A DNA stretch of 64,000 nt, taken from Acetobacter malorum. Its GTDB lineage: Bacteria > Pseudomonadota > Alphaproteobacteria > Acetobacterales > Acetobacteraceae. The notes beneath the pieces are model-generated. The model did not search any database. It was not told the origin of the DNA and saw only the letters and a program-made list of their open reading frames with translations. This document shows, in pieces, positions 1 to 9,149 of this stretch. Numbering within the stretch: position 1 is the first letter of the stretch; every line of letters begins with the position of its first letter. The position numbers were made by a program, and so were the translations under genes. Where the stretch lies: positions 1 to 64,000 of the forward strand of contig NZ_LHZC01000057.1 of NCBI RefSeq assembly GCF_001580615.1, written 5' to 3'.

Positions 1-139
1 TGGCCGAGACAACCACCAGCACATCACAGCCAGCTTCCTTTTGTTTTTTGACACGCTCGGCCACGGCCTTAATGCGCTCAAGATCCCCCACGGATGTTCC
101 ACCGAACTTCATGACGATCCGAGGGACGGAACCGGGCAT
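1..139 (-). CDS. lysC: Aspartate kinase, N-terminal 46 residues (window edge)
   Basis: Only the 5' end of the gene is inside the window; the rest lies beyond position 1. The translation opens [19 protein letters not shown], and KFGGTSVG is the nucleotide/substrate-binding signature at the start of aspartokinases; the following residues match the first helix and strand of the amino-acid-kinase fold, ending VLVVVSA. The enzyme phosphorylates aspartate, the first step toward lysine, threonine and methionine. The start is taken as the ATG at 137-139; the internal ATG nine codons on (MKFGGTS) would also fit the family. It is divergent from ubiG. Confidence 0.9.
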   Translation of the reverse strand, partial: MPGSVPRIVMKFGGTSVGDLERIKAVAERVKKQKEAGCDVLVVVSA

Positions 140-259
140 AATTTTTTTCTCCACCAGACGGGCTGCAAATGGTTGCGAAGCTTCACAAGGCGCGTCACAT
201 ACCCTTCCCGGCCCCCTCTCGTCCAGCGGGGGAGATCAGCAGGAAAGGAATTTTGTTCC

Positions 260-1000
260 ATGCATCCCTCCAGCCGAGACGCTGCCTCTTCCGTTTCTCC
301 TGAGGAAATCGCCCGCTTCAGCGCACTGGCCAGCCAGTGGTGGGACCCAACCGGCCCCATGCGCCCACTGCACGCCATGAACGCCCTGCGCATTAGCTGG
401 GCCTGCCGCCACTTCCCCATGCGGGGCCGCACCACGCGCCATGTTCGGGTGCTGGATATTGGCTGCGGCGCAGGTCTTGCCAGTGAGGCTCTGGCCAAAG
501 CCGGCCATGATGTTCTGGGGCTTGATGCCTCGGCAGACGGCATCGCCGCCGCCCGTGCGCATCTGGAAGCCCACCCGCTGCCGGAAGGCTCTGGCACACT
601 GGACTACCGGGTTGGCAGTGCGGAAGAACTGGTGGAAGAAAAGGCGAAATTTGACGCCGTTGTCGCCTTAGAAATTATCGAGCATGTCACTGATCCTGAA
701 GCATTTATGAAAATGCTGGCTGATCTGGTGGAGCCCGGTGGGATTGTGATTGTCTCCACCATGAACCGCACCCTGCGCTCTTTGGCAGTTGGTAAAATCG
801 GGGCGGAATATGTGCTCCGTTTGCTGCCTATCGGCACGCATGAATGGCGCAAATTCCTCACCCCGGCAGAACTGGGGCGGTTTGGCCGGGAGGCCGATCT
901 GCGCATTCAGGCCCTCGCTGGCATGTCCCCCTCTCTTTCCGGGTGGAAAGAGAGCCGGGATCTGAGCGTGAACTACATCGCTGCCTTCAGGAAGGGCTGA
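260..1000 (+). CDS. ubiG: Ubiquinone biosynthesis O-methyltransferase UbiG
   Basis: A 246-residue SAM-dependent methyltransferase for the two O-methylations of the ubiquinone ring. The SAM motif VLDIGCGAGLASEALAK lies near residue 63. The early FSALASQWWDPTGPMRPLHAMN and the later VALEIIEHVTDP and GTHEWRKF stretches are characteristic of UbiG/COQ3. The frame is open further upstream, but the ATG at 260 has a purine-rich site (AGGAAAGGAA, 241-250) in front of it and begins where the family begins. The last 14 bases overlap the 3' end of the convergent lactonase gene. Confidence 0.93.
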   Translation: MHPSSRDAASSVSPEEIARFSALASQWWDPTGPMRPLHAMNALRISWACRHFPMRGRTTRHVRVLDIGCGAGLASEALAKAGHDVLGLDASADGIAAARAHLEAHPLPEGSGTLDYRVGSAEELVEEKAKFDAVVALEIIEHVTDPEAFMKMLADLVEPGGIVIVSTMNRTLRSLAVGKIGAEYVLRLLPIGTHEWRKFLTPAELGRFGREADLRIQALAGMSPSLSGWKESRDLSVNYIAAFRKG

Positions 1001-2264
1001 CGTCCGTCGGATCAGCCGCGATTGTCATGAATTCAAAACATGTGGGGCTTCCAACTGGTGTGAAGTCCCACGTGAAGCTGATCTTGCCGGTCGTCTTATC
1101 CACACGGAATGATGTGATGGAATCACTCCTCTGGTTTGCAACATACAAATAGCTGCCAGACGGATCGAACATCAGAGACCGCCCATAATCGGCATGGGTC
1201 CAGATTTCATCCACCAGAGTCAGGCTGCCATCTTTGGACACCTGAAAGACTGCCAGCGAATCCCCCAGCCGATTTGAGACGTACAAAAAGCGCTCATCCG
1301 GGGAGAGCAGAATACCAGCCGCCAGCGTACTACCCCGGAAATGGGCCGTGACAGAACTCACAGTCTGCTGCGGAGAAATTTTGCCGGTTTGCGGGTCAAA
1401 ATCCGCCACCACGACCTTGGAATCCTGCTCACACAGCAGATAAATCTTCTTACCTTCAGACCCGAAGACGTAGTGACGTGGCGCAGAGCCGGGCGTCATG
1501 GTTGTAAAGGGAACGGCAGCTGGTGAAAGCTTTCCAGTCTCCAGATTGATGGTCCAGACGTACACGCGGTCCAGCCCGGCATCCATCACCAGCACGAATT
1601 TGCCGCTCGGATCGGTCTTGATCATGTGCGGATGCGCTGAGGAATGGTCGCTCACGGCAAAGTTACCGGGCGGGTTATCCGCAGCGCGGTCGGGCATCCG
1701 GGGGCCGGAGTTATGGATAAGGTCCGTCATGCGGCCCAGAGAGCCATCTGCCAGAACATGCAGAATGCCAATGGTGCCACCTGTGTAATTCGCCACCATG
1801 ACAAACCGGCCTGAGGGGTGAACGCTCAGATGCGCAGGGTCAGCCCCACCCGAGGCAACCGTATTCAGCTTTTTCAGCCCACCTGTTGCCTGATCCACCA
1901 GAAAGGCCGTTACGGACCCGCTGTGCGAGGTGTCAAAATCATTAATCTCGCTCAGCGCATACAGAAAACGCCGGTCGGGTGAGAGCGTGATGTAAGAGGG
2001 GCTGGCGATATCCGTAAAGGTTGTCAGGTTGGTCAGCACACCCGTTTTCTGATTCATCTCGAAAACGCTGATGCCTTCTCCATTCCCGCCGGGCGGCCCG
2101 TGCTTGGTGTAACCACCAATGTAACAGATGGTCCGCCGGGTTGGTTTTTCATCCTGCGAAGGCGCTTTTGCTGTATCATCCGCCGCCTGTGCAGGCAGAG
2201 CGACAGTCAAAGCACCCGCAAAACTACCCAGACCAAAAATACGCCGGGAAAAGGAGTGTGTCAT
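987..2264 (-). CDS. Exported lactonase-family beta-propeller protein (YbhE/6-phosphogluconolactonase type)
   Basis: A 425-residue protein with an N-terminal twin-arginine-like export signal (SRRIFGLGSFAG followed by a hydrophobic run and AQA cleavage site). The rest has repeated blades of the seven-bladed lactonase propeller, seen in PSYITLSPDRRFLYALSE, PAHLSVHPSGRFVMVANY and LSPDERFLYVSNR. Cytoplasmic relatives hydrolyse 6-phosphogluconolactone, but an exported copy in an organism with periplasmic sugar oxidation could act on gluconolactone or another sugar lactone; the substrate is inference. It sits 26 bases behind the DUF2147 gene and may be cotranscribed with it. Its tail overlaps ubiG on the other strand. 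Confidence 0.82.
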   Translation of the reverse strand: MTHSFSRRIFGLGSFAGALTVALPAQAADDTAKAPSQDEKPTRRTICYIGGYTKHGPPGGNGEGISVFEMNQKTGVLTNLTTFTDIASPSYITLSPDRRFLYALSEINDFDTSHSGSVTAFLVDQATGGLKKLNTVASGGADPAHLSVHPSGRFVMVANYTGGTIGILHVLADGSLGRMTDLIHNSGPRMPDRAADNPPGNFAVSDHSSAHPHMIKTDPSGKFVLVMDAGLDRVYVWTINLETGKLSPAAVPFTTMTPGSAPRHYVFGSEGKKIYLLCEQDSKVVVADFDPQTGKISPQQTVSSVTAHFRGSTLAAGILLSPDERFLYVSNRLGDSLAVFQVSKDGSLTLVDEIWTHADYGRSLMFDPSGSYLYVANQRSDSITSFRVDKTTGKISFTWDFTPVGSPTCFEFMTIAADPTDVSPS

Positions 2265-2290
2265 ACTGTTATCGCCTTGTTATTTTTATT

Positions 2291-2764
2291 TCAGGGCATT
2301 TTACAAACTGGCCCCAGTGTCCCCTCATACCGCGTCCAGGTCTGTGTTTCACCAAAAAGTGGCAGGCCTATATAGCCACGCAACTTCAGAACATCTTTCT
2401 GCGGAGACCAGATCTGGGCCTGATAGACATGCCCGCTATCCGGATCGAGGATCTTGCCGTTCCAGCGCTTTTTATCATCGGACGACTGACGGAAGCCCGT
2501 CAGCATCTGAAGGCCGCATTCAGACTGGCCCTTATGGTCTTTGGGCACATCGTCCCCCTGATAGCTCAGGCCGACGAGCTGACCACAGACGGTATCGCCG
2601 CACATCCCAATCTTGAAAACGCCATCATGCCCCTGACTGAGCCAGTAGCCCATAAAGACGCTTTCCGGTGCTTCCGCAGCCTGCGCCTGAGCTGGTGCCA
2701 TCCCTGCGGCACAGAGCAGAAACGAGCTGAGAAACGCCGTCATCCATGCGTTTTTGAGAATCAC
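2291..2764 (-). CDS. Secreted DUF2147 family protein
   Basis: A 157-residue protein with a signal peptide (hydrophobic FLSSFLLCAAGM, cleavage near AQAQA). The mature part has the DUF2147 pattern: an early GYWLSQGHDGVFKI, the paired Cys segment MCGDTVCGQLVGL, a GLQMLTGF block, WNGKILDPDSGHVYQA and a C-terminal LKLRGYIGLPLFGETQTWTR. The molecular function of the family is not known. I take the GTG at 2764 as start because AAGGGAG stands nine bases upstream; an in-frame ATG lies seven codons inside (2743) without a visible ribosome site. It precedes the lactonase gene in the same direction. Confidence 0.8.
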   Translation of the reverse strand: MILKNAWMTAFLSSFLLCAAGMAPAQAQAAEAPESVFMGYWLSQGHDGVFKIGMCGDTVCGQLVGLSYQGDDVPKDHKGQSECGLQMLTGFRQSSDDKKRWNGKILDPDSGHVYQAQIWSPQKDVLKLRGYIGLPLFGETQTWTRYEGTLGPVCKMP

Positions 2765-2859
2765 GCTGCTCTTCTCCCTTTTCAGACACGCCAGCAGAAC
2801 GGCGGTACGGGCTGGAACCAGCTGGTGGTCATGCCACGTTACCGCCAGCCCTTCAACAT

Positions 2860-3327
2860 TCAGCCATCAGCGCGGCGCACCCATGGAATACTCAAAACAT
2901 CCACGCCTTCTTCCGCCAGCATGGAACGATCCTCTTCCGAGGCCTGACCGTAGATCCCGCGTTCCGGCGCTTCCTTGTGGTGCATCCGCAAGGCTTCCTC
3001 AGCAAAGCGATCGCCCACGTTTTCACACCCCGTTTCCACGGCCTGCCGGATTTTCTGAAAGGCCGCGACCATCTGGTCGGGCAGAACAGGACTGACAGGC
3101 TTTTCCCCCGCATTTTCAGCCGGGACTTCAGGACACTGGCGAGGCGCTGGCCCCTCAGAGCGTTTTTTGGCAATGGCGGGAGCCATCAGGGCCTGCTGCA
3201 CGCCTGCGTGGCCGCATTCTGGGCAGGACAGAAAGCCACCAGCCTGTAACTGCGCAAAAGTCGCGCTGTCACGGTACCAGCCTTCAAACTCATGCCCGGC
3301 AGCACAGCGCAAACGGTAGCAGATCAT
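2860..3327 (-). CDS. DUF1178 family zinc-ribbon-like protein
   Basis: A 155-residue protein of the DUF1178 family. It opens MICYRLRCAAGHEFEGWYRD and has a second pair in CPECGH, giving a C-x3-H and C-x2-C arrangement typical of a zinc ribbon. The middle is low in conservation and the C-terminal half carries FRKIR..VE.GCENVGDRFAEEALRMHHKEAPERGIYG, diagnostic for the family. Function is unknown. The ATG at 3327 is preferred over the upstream one since AAGGCGAGGG directly precedes it and the family begins with M-I-x-Y. It starts 16 bases after grxC, and comF lies farther upstream in the same direction. Confidence 0.85.
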   Translation of the reverse strand: MICYRLRCAAGHEFEGWYRDSATFAQLQAGGFLSCPECGHAGVQQALMAPAIAKKRSEGPAPRQCPEVPAENAGEKPVSPVLPDQMVAAFQKIRQAVETGCENVGDRFAEEALRMHHKEAPERGIYGQASEEDRSMLAEEGVDVLSIPWVRRADG

Positions 3328-3343
3328 CCCTCGCCTTCCTGGA

Positions 3344-3607
3344 TCAGTCCGCCAGCCCAAGAGCGGCGTTCAGCTGCCCCTGCCGTTCCAGACGCATCAG
3401 ATCATCACAGCCGCCCAGAGGCCGCCCATCCACAAATGTCTGCGGCACAGTGGTGCTACCGCCTGAGCGCTCACTGGCCAGCTCCCGTTCCGGCGTGCCA
3501 CGGGGGGCATTAATCTCCTTGAACGGCACATTCTTGCTCTCAAGAAGCCGCACAGCGCGCACGCAATATGGGCAACCGGGCTGCGTATAAATTTCTATTG
3601 CTGGCAT
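3344..3607 (-). CDS. grxC: Glutaredoxin 3
   Basis: An 87-residue dithiol glutaredoxin. The redox site is C12-P-Y-C15 (YTQPGCPYCVRA), the cis-proline loop is TTVPQTFVDG and the glutathione-binding end is LGGCDDLMRLERQGQL. It reduces disulfides and glutathione mixed disulfides in the cytoplasm. The start is the ATG at 3607, eight bases after a GAGGAAAA ribosome site; the longer open frame upstream runs through non-coding sequence and into comF. It lies between comF and the DUF1178 gene on the same strand. Confidence 0.95.
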   Translation of the reverse strand: MPAIEIYTQPGCPYCVRAVRLLESKNVPFKEINAPRGTPERELASERSGGSTTVPQTFVDGRPLGGCDDLMRLERQGQLNAALGLAD

Positions 3608-3689
3608 CGTGCCGTTTTCCTCATTTTTATAGGGACCGCTAAACCGGCCCTCGTGGTGCCTGCCAGACCCGGCATGCCGCCCTCTCTGT

Positions 3690-4475
3690 TCACATAGTTG
3701 TTTCCATGACAGGAAAATCAAGATCAACTTCTTTTTGCGCAGGCACCCTCCCCGCCACCAGCAGACTGACTGACGCCGCACCGGCATCCCGCAAGACCTG
3801 TGTGCAGACCGTTGCTGTTGCCCCCGTTGTCAGCACATCATCCACCAACACCACAGATCGGCCTGCAAACTGTGAGACGCGCCCGGGATGCACGGCAATG
3901 GCATCCACCATTTCGGCCTTGCGTTCCTGCGGTGAAAAACTCGCCAGACGCGAGGTTGCTTTTCTGCGCACCAGAGCATCCGGCACACACTGCAATCCGG
4001 TTCTCCGCGCCAATGCCCAGGCCAGAATCGCAGCCTGATTGTACCGCCGCCCGATTAAGCGCCAGCGATGCACCGGCACAGGCACCAGCACGACGTCCGA
4101 TGTTAAAATATCCTCTCCCGCCTGCACCATACGGTTTGCCAGAAAGCGGGCATTTTCCAACCTATCGGCATATTTTAGTTGCAGGATCAGATCCCGGCTC
4201 GCCTGATCATATAAAAATGCTGCCCGGGCATGCGCCCACAGCGGATGATGGCGCTCACACGCCGGGCATAATCCGTCTGCTCCGATATAAGCCTGTGCGG
4301 TTTGTGGCGTGGCACACGCATCACAGCAGGGCGCGCCGCTGGGGTGCAACCGTCCGAAGCAGTCTGTGCAGACCAGTCCCGCCTGCGCCACATCCTCATT
4401 GCATAACAGGCACGTAGGCGGAAACAGCACATCCAGCGCTGCCGTCCCTATTTTCCGAGCGTATTTTCCCACCAT
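3690..4475 (-). CDS. comF: ComF family protein with zinc finger and phosphoribosyltransferase domain
   Basis: A 261-residue ComF-family protein. The N-terminus carries Cys pairs (C22/C25, C36/C39, C50/C51/C54, C70/C73) for metal binding. The C-terminal half is a type I phosphoribosyltransferase fold with DVVLVPVPVHRWRLIGRRYNQA and the PRPP loop VVLVDDVLTTGAT. In competent bacteria ComF helps DNA uptake; in Proteobacteria its role is less clear. The ATG at 4475 begins at the expected distance before the first Cys pair. It is divergent from the methyltransferase gene at 4554 with 78 bases between them, and heads the comF-grxC-DUF1178 series. Confidence 0.9.
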   Translation of the reverse strand: MVGKYARKIGTAALDVLFPPTCLLCNEDVAQAGLVCTDCFGRLHPSGAPCCDACATPQTAQAYIGADGLCPACERHHPLWAHARAAFLYDQASRDLILQLKYADRLENARFLANRMVQAGEDILTSDVVLVPVPVHRWRLIGRRYNQAAILAWALARRTGLQCVPDALVRRKATSRLASFSPQERKAEMVDAIAVHPGRVSQFAGRSVVLVDDVLTTGATATVCTQVLRDAGAASVSLLVAGRVPAQKEVDLDFPVMETTM

Positions 4476-4553
4476 CACAAAGCCTCGTACAGCATAGGTT
4501 TTTGCCGCATCTCCCCTTGGCAAACCAGCCTGAAACGCGCAGCGTCTCCCATT

Positions 4554-5441
4554 ATGGATGCCCCCGTCATTTTTGACCGCAAGGCTGTCAAAGCCCACAG
4601 AACCCGCTCTGCCAGACTGCAAACCTCAGTCATGCCCATTCTGGATGCCGCTGCGGATATTCTGATGGACCGACTTGATGATGTCACCCGGCATTTCACC
4701 TGTGCGCTTGATCTGGGCGGTCGCGGGATTATGGCGCAACGTCTGATGGCGCGCGGCATTCCGGTGCTCTCGTCTGATCTTTCCCCCGCCATGGCAGCAT
4801 GCGCTCCGGAACACGCCATCTGCGCGGATGAAGAAACGCTCCCCTTCGCTCCGCGCAGCTTTGATCTGGTCACCGCCAGCCTCTCCCTGCACTGGATTAA
4901 CGACCTCCCCGGCACGTTCAGCCAGATTTGCCGCATCCTGAAGCCGGACGGCCTGTTCCTCGCCAGCATGCCCATCCTGCCCACGCTGCGTCCCTTGAGG
5001 CAGGCATTGGATGATGCCGAACTGGCATTATGTGATGGGATCTCGCCGCGTGTCTCGCCGCTGCCAACGCAGCAAAGCTGCGCGCACCTGCTCCAGCGTG
5101 CAGGCTTCGCCCTGCCGGTTGTGGATACAGAAAAACTGGATTTGCGTTACCGCTCTCTCATGGCGCTTTTGCAGGATTTACGCGCAGCAGGAGAAACAAA
5201 TGCTCTGGCGCTGCGGAGCAAGACTGTGCCCCCGCGCCTCCTCTTCCCCGCAGCAGCCGCTGAGTTGAATCCGGATGAAGCGGACACGTTCGCCATGCCA
5301 CTGCATATGGCTATTCTGACCGCATGGGCTCCCTCACCCACCCAGCAGCAGCCTTTAAAACCCGGCACCTTTACACATACGCTGGAGAGTGTTCTTGACG
5401 CTGCTCAGCCTGCATCGCCCACAGATAGCAAGCGTTCTTAA
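4554..5441 (+). CDS. NDUFAF5/BioC-like SAM-dependent methyltransferase
   Basis: A 295-residue protein whose first 150 residues form a class I methyltransferase: CALDLGGRGIMAQRL in the position of motif I, PFAPRSFDLVTASLSLHWIND and LKPDGLFLASM. The MDAPVIFDRKAVKAHRTRSA opening is typical of the NDUFAF5-like group, which in mitochondria acts in complex I assembly and in bacteria is usually labelled a BioC-like protein. A true BioC domain exists elsewhere in the window (35.6-37.1 kb), so biotin synthesis is unlikely to be its job. Its last four bases overlap the stop of convergent moaA. Confidence 0.8.
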   Translation: MDAPVIFDRKAVKAHRTRSARLQTSVMPILDAAADILMDRLDDVTRHFTCALDLGGRGIMAQRLMARGIPVLSSDLSPAMAACAPEHAICADEETLPFAPRSFDLVTASLSLHWINDLPGTFSQICRILKPDGLFLASMPILPTLRPLRQALDDAELALCDGISPRVSPLPTQQSCAHLLQRAGFALPVVDTEKLDLRYRSLMALLQDLRAAGETNALALRSKTVPPRLLFPAAAAELNPDEADTFAMPLHMAILTAWAPSPTQQQPLKPGTFTHTLESVLDAAQPASPTDSKRS

Positions 5442-6454
5442 CCGCCTGTTACACTCATATGGCGGACTGGGCCGGATACTTCTCCCGGCTTTGCGCCCAG
5501 CATGAAATCATGCCCCGTCGGCTTGCGATCAATAGCTGCCTGTATGCCTGCCAGAATAGCGGCATCATCCCCGCCAGAGCGCAGAATAGCCCGTAGATCC
5601 ACGCCATCTTCATGCCCGAGGCAGGTATAAAGCTGCCCGGTGCAGGACAGCCGCACCCGGTTGCAGGTTGAGCAGAAATTGTGGCTCATCGGAGTGATAA
5701 AACCAATACGCTGCCCGGTTTCCGCCACGCGCATATAGCGCGCGGGCCCTCCTGAACGATCCGCCAGCGGCTCCAGCGTCCAGCGTTTGGCAAGATCCGC
5801 TTTGACCTCTGATAACGGCAGATAGCGCGCCGTGCGATCTTCCCCCGTATCCCCCATGGGCATGGTTTCAATCAGGCACAGATCAGCGCCAATTTCTCCG
5901 CACCATGCGAGCATGGCGTCAAATTCATCATCATTCACGCCAGCCATCGCCACGGCATTAACCCGCACTGCCATACCGACATCTCGTGCAGCCTTAATAC
6001 CGTCCAATGTTGCGGCCAGTTTCCCTCGCCGCGTTATGCTGGCAAAACGCTCTTCATCCAGCGTATCAAGACTGACATTAACCCGCCGCACCCCGGCACG
6101 GAACAACGTCTCAGCATACAGCGCCAGCCTACTGCCATTGGTCGTCAGGGTTAATTCGTCCAGAGATCCTGCCTGTTCGGGATGGTGCAGCCATTGGCCC
6201 AGCGTTTCAAAAAACGGGCCAATATCTCGCCTGACCAGAGGCTCGCCCCCGGTAATCCGCAGCCGTTTAACGCCATGTTTCACAAAAACCTGACACAGCC
6301 GCAGCAGCTCCTCAAAATCCAGAACATCCGCGCGCGGCAAAAAAGTCATGCGTTCGGACATGCAGTATGTGCACCGCATGTCACAGCGATCTGTGACCGA
6401 AACACGAAGATAGGAGATGCGGCGCCCCGCAGGGTCCACTAAACCGGACAACAT
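5438..6454 (-). CDS. moaA: GTP 3',8-cyclase MoaA (molybdopterin synthesis)
   Basis: A 338-residue radical-SAM enzyme that converts GTP to 3',8-cyclo-GTP, the first step of molybdenum cofactor synthesis. The N-terminal cluster site is C24-x3-C28-x2-C31, and the C-terminal GTP-binding cluster site is C261-x2-C264-x13-C278. The chain ends in the double glycine (MSVTGG) needed for activity in MoaA proteins. A ribosome site GAGGACC stands just before the ATG. No moaC or moaB is adjacent, and moeA and moaDE are each tens of kilobases away in the window. Confidence 0.97.
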   Translation of the reverse strand: MLSGLVDPAGRRISYLRVSVTDRCDMRCTYCMSERMTFLPRADVLDFEELLRLCQVFVKHGVKRLRITGGEPLVRRDIGPFFETLGQWLHHPEQAGSLDELTLTTNGSRLALYAETLFRAGVRRVNVSLDTLDEERFASITRRGKLAATLDGIKAARDVGMAVRVNAVAMAGVNDDEFDAMLAWCGEIGADLCLIETMPMGDTGEDRTARYLPLSEVKADLAKRWTLEPLADRSGGPARYMRVAETGQRIGFITPMSHNFCSTCNRVRLSCTGQLYTCLGHEDGVDLRAILRSGGDDAAILAGIQAAIDRKPTGHDFMLGAKPGEVSGPVRHMSVTGG

Positions 6455-6540
6455 AGGTCCTCTATATAGTCGGAAGGAAACATTTTGTCGAAACCAAAAG
6501 TGGTTGCGCCGCCAGCAAACTTCAAGCAGACGGACTTTTC

Positions 6541-7950
6541 TTAATGCCCGGCGTTATTCCCGGAAAAATCTGGCGCGGACAAGCCTGATTGCGCCAGTTG
6601 TGCAACCACAGCCTGCTTCAGGCGCTCAAGAGCAGCCTCATCCGGCCCTTCCGCCCGCACCACCAACACGGCCTGCGTGTTGGATGCCCTTAGCAGCCAC
6701 CAGCCATCGGGCGTGTTGACCCTTACGCCATCAATTTCAGAGACGTCCGCGCCTTCATGCCGCAAACGCGCGGCAACCTCCTCAATCACCTTGAACTTGC
6801 GCGTATCGTCACAATCAAAGCGCACTTCCGGGGTTGAAACGGTACGGGGCAGCGCCTCTCTGATGGCGGAAAGAGGCTTGTCCTGACGCGCGAGAATACC
6901 CAGCAGCCGCACAGCGGCATACAAGGCATCATCAAACCCGTACCATTTATCGGCAAAGAAAATATGGCCTGACATTTCTCCGGCCAGTGGAGACCCTGTT
7001 TCCGCCATTTTGGTCTTAATGAGAGAATGCCCGGTTCGCCACATCAGCGGCTTGCCACCGGCCTTGCGAACCTCATCAAACAGAACCTGGCTGGCTTTGA
7101 CATCGGCGATAATCGTCGCACCGGGATGCGTTTTCAAAACGTCCCGCGCCAGCAGAATCAGGATCTGATCCCCCCAGAGGATTTCACCCTGATCATCCAC
7201 CACGCCAACCCGGTCTGCATCGCCATCAAAAGCCAGACCAACATCAGCCTTCTGCCTGCGGACTTCCGCAATCAGCTGTTCAAGATTTTTCGCAACGGTC
7301 GGGTCTGGATGATGAGCTGGGAAATGGCCGTCAATCCCGCCATTTAGAACAATGTGTTCACCGGGCAACCCGGCAACCAGCTTTTGGAGAACGTCGCCAG
7401 CAGCGCTGTTCCCATTGTCCCAAACAACTTTTAGAGGCTTCTCGCCCCCATCCCAGTCTTTGAGCAACCGGCGCACGTAGTCCGTACGCAAATCAAGCCC
7501 GAGTATCGTCCCCCGTGCGAACGGCACGGCATGACCGGTTTCAGCAAGAACACCGAGTTCCTGAATCTGCGGCCCGAAAAAAGGCTTTCCGGCCAGCATC
7601 ATCTTGAAGCCGTTATAATCTGCCGGGTTATGGCTCCCCGTTACCATCACTGCGCCATCAGCCTGCAGGGAGACAGACGCAAAATACAGCATCGGGGTCG
7701 GGCCACAGCGCACCCGCACAACATTCAACCCGCAGGCAACCAGCCCTTCAACCAGCGCATCTTCCAAATCCGGGGAAGACAGGCGGCCGTCGTAACCCGT
7801 CACAACAGTTTTGCCGCCATGACGAATGACAACAGAGCCAAACGTCCGCCCGATGGCAAAGGCATCTTCAGACGTGAGGCTTTTCCCGACAATCCCGCGA
7901 ATATCATATTCGCGGAGACTGGTCGGGTTAAACGTGTGCGTAAACGTCAT
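6541..7950 (-). CDS. Phosphomannomutase/phosphoglucomutase
   Basis: A 469-residue alpha-D-phosphohexomutase. All four active-site loops are visible: the phosphoserine loop TGSHNP (S106), the magnesium loop FDGDADR (D242, D244, D246), the sugar loop GEMSGH, and the phosphate-binding end near [15 protein letters not shown]. The AlgC-like layout suggests action on both glucose and mannose phosphates. Its start codon shares one base with the galU stop (TGATG), so the two are translated together. Together they turn glucose 6-phosphate into UDP-glucose for polysaccharide and envelope synthesis. Confidence 0.93.
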   Translation of the reverse strand: MTFTHTFNPTSLREYDIRGIVGKSLTSEDAFAIGRTFGSVVIRHGGKTVVTGYDGRLSSPDLEDALVEGLVACGLNVVRVRCGPTPMLYFASVSLQADGAVMVTGSHNPADYNGFKMMLAGKPFFGPQIQELGVLAETGHAVPFARGTILGLDLRTDYVRRLLKDWDGGEKPLKVVWDNGNSAAGDVLQKLVAGLPGEHIVLNGGIDGHFPAHHPDPTVAKNLEQLIAEVRRQKADVGLAFDGDADRVGVVDDQGEILWGDQILILLARDVLKTHPGATIIADVKASQVLFDEVRKAGGKPLMWRTGHSLIKTKMAETGSPLAGEMSGHIFFADKWYGFDDALYAAVRLLGILARQDKPLSAIREALPRTVSTPEVRFDCDDTRKFKVIEEVAARLRHEGADVSEIDGVRVNTPDGWWLLRASNTQAVLVVRAEGPDEAALERLKQAVVAQLAQSGLSAPDFSGNNAGH

Positions 7951-8834
7951 CAGATCTGAGACGTGTATTTCTTCAGGAATGCTTTCACATCGTCGGCAAG
8001 ATCGGGGCGCTCGAGAGAGAATGCAATCTGCGCTTCCAGGAAGCCGATCTTGTTCCCGCAGTCAAAACGCTCGCCTTCATAGCGCAGGCCATGGAACGGC
8101 ACGTGACCAATGGTTTTTGCCATGGCGTCCGTCAGCTGCACTTCACCACCAGCACCTCTTTCCAGCTTGGCCAGGTGCGTCATCACATCCGGGGTCAGAA
8201 CATAACGGCCAATGATGGACAGGTTGGACGGAGCATCTTCCGGCTTGGGCTTTTCAACAAGGCCCTTCACTTCCACGAGGCGGCCATCATCCTTGCCAAT
8301 GTCCAGAATACCGTAACGGTTGGTCTGCTCACGCGGCACTTCTGTTACCGCCACAACATTCCCGCCTGTCTGGTTATAGGCATCAACCAGTTGCTTCACG
8401 CAGGACGTGCCAGACTTCACAATGTCATCCGGCAGCAGGATAGCGAACGGGTCATCCCCGATGAAGCTGCGGGCACACCAGATGGCATGACCAAGGCCCA
8501 GCGGTTCCTGCTGACGCACCGCAACCAGAGAACCGGCTTCAATGCTGGTGGGTTCAAGCGCTTTCAGTGTGTCCAGCTTGTTGCGTTCACGCAGTGTCGC
8601 TTCGAGTTCGTAGGCAATGTCGAAATAATCGATCAGGGAATCTTTGCCACGGCCTGTAATGAGACAGAATTCTTCAATCCCAGCCTCACGTGCTTCGTCA
8701 ATGGCGTACTGAATCAGCGGTCTGTCGACGACTGTCAGCATTTCCTTCGGCATAGCTTTGGTCGCCGGCAGGAAGCGTGTACCTAGCCCTGCAACCGGCA
8801 GGACTGCTTTACGTAAAGGCTTGGGCTTGGACAC
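7950..8834 (-). CDS. galU: UTP-glucose-1-phosphate uridylyltransferase
   Basis: A 294-residue nucleotidyltransferase that makes UDP-glucose from UTP and glucose 1-phosphate. The nucleotide signature [18 protein letters not shown] spans residues 16-33; further GalU motifs are [22 protein letters not shown] and the metal-binding region LLPDDIV, with [12 protein letters not shown] near the end. Translation appears to start at a GTG (8834) with AAGGTG upstream; no ATG is available before the conserved nucleotide loop. First gene of a two-gene unit with the phosphohexomutase. Confidence 0.96.
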   Translation of the reverse strand: MSKPKPLRKAVLPVAGLGTRFLPATKAMPKEMLTVVDRPLIQYAIDEAREAGIEEFCLITGRGKDSLIDYFDIAYELEATLRERNKLDTLKALEPTSIEAGSLVAVRQQEPLGLGHAIWCARSFIGDDPFAILLPDDIVKSGTSCVKQLVDAYNQTGGNVVAVTEVPREQTNRYGILDIGKDDGRLVEVKGLVEKPKPEDAPSNLSIIGRYVLTPDVMTHLAKLERGAGGEVQLTDAMAKTIGHVPFHGLRYEGERFDCGNKIGFLEAQIAFSLERPDLADDVKAFLKKYTSQI

Positions 8835-9085
8835 GAATACGACACCTTAAAAAATTAAAGTTACAACAAAAGTGAACTCTGTCGCTCGTAATCGCGGGAA
8901 GACCCGCTCGTCAAATCAATCCTGCCCGGCAGCAAAGCAACAGGGTGCTTTGCGCAAACACGCAGGAAAGTGTGACCCATACGGCAACACTAGCTCTATT
9001 TGCTTTTAAACCGGGAAAGCTGGGCCTGAATATGGCCAAATGAGCCAATTCGCAGCCATAAGCTGTTAAAAATTTAATATTTTGA
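8835..9085. other. Intergenic region upstream of galU with two small hairpins
   Basis: No gene is visible between galU and the tRNA terminator. On the galU side the sequence can form two perfect small stems: GCGGG/CCCGC with a 4-base loop (8894-8907) and GCAAAGCA/TGCTTTGC with a 6-base loop (8932-8953). Neither is followed by a T-run in either direction, so they look more like leader structure of the galU transcript than terminators. The part nearest the tRNA is AT-rich. Function is not established. Confidence 0.4.
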
Positions 9086-9142
9086 GAAAAAGCAGCTCTC
9101 ACAGAAACCAGAACAATTTTTAAACTGATTTTTGTGAGAGCT
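9086..9142 (-). terminator. Rho-independent terminator behind tRNA-Leu
   Basis: An inverted repeat with 18-base arms (9094-9111 and 9125-9142), matching at 16 of 18 positions, begins eight bases after the CCA end of the tRNA and is followed in the bottom-strand direction by a short T-run (GCTTTTTC). The position and polarity fit a terminator for the single-gene tRNA transcript. Confidence 0.7.
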
Positions 9143-9149
9143 GAAAAAA

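Noticed and set aside
1096-1104. Perfect DnaA-box 9-mer TTATCCACA
   Set aside because: It is inside the lactonase coding sequence, alone, and far from any dnaA or AT-rich unwinding element.
4554-5441. Methyltransferase as a second BioC
   Set aside because: Its opening and overall pattern match the NDUFAF5-like group, and a BioC domain in the biotin operon at 35.6-37.1 kb already provides that activity.
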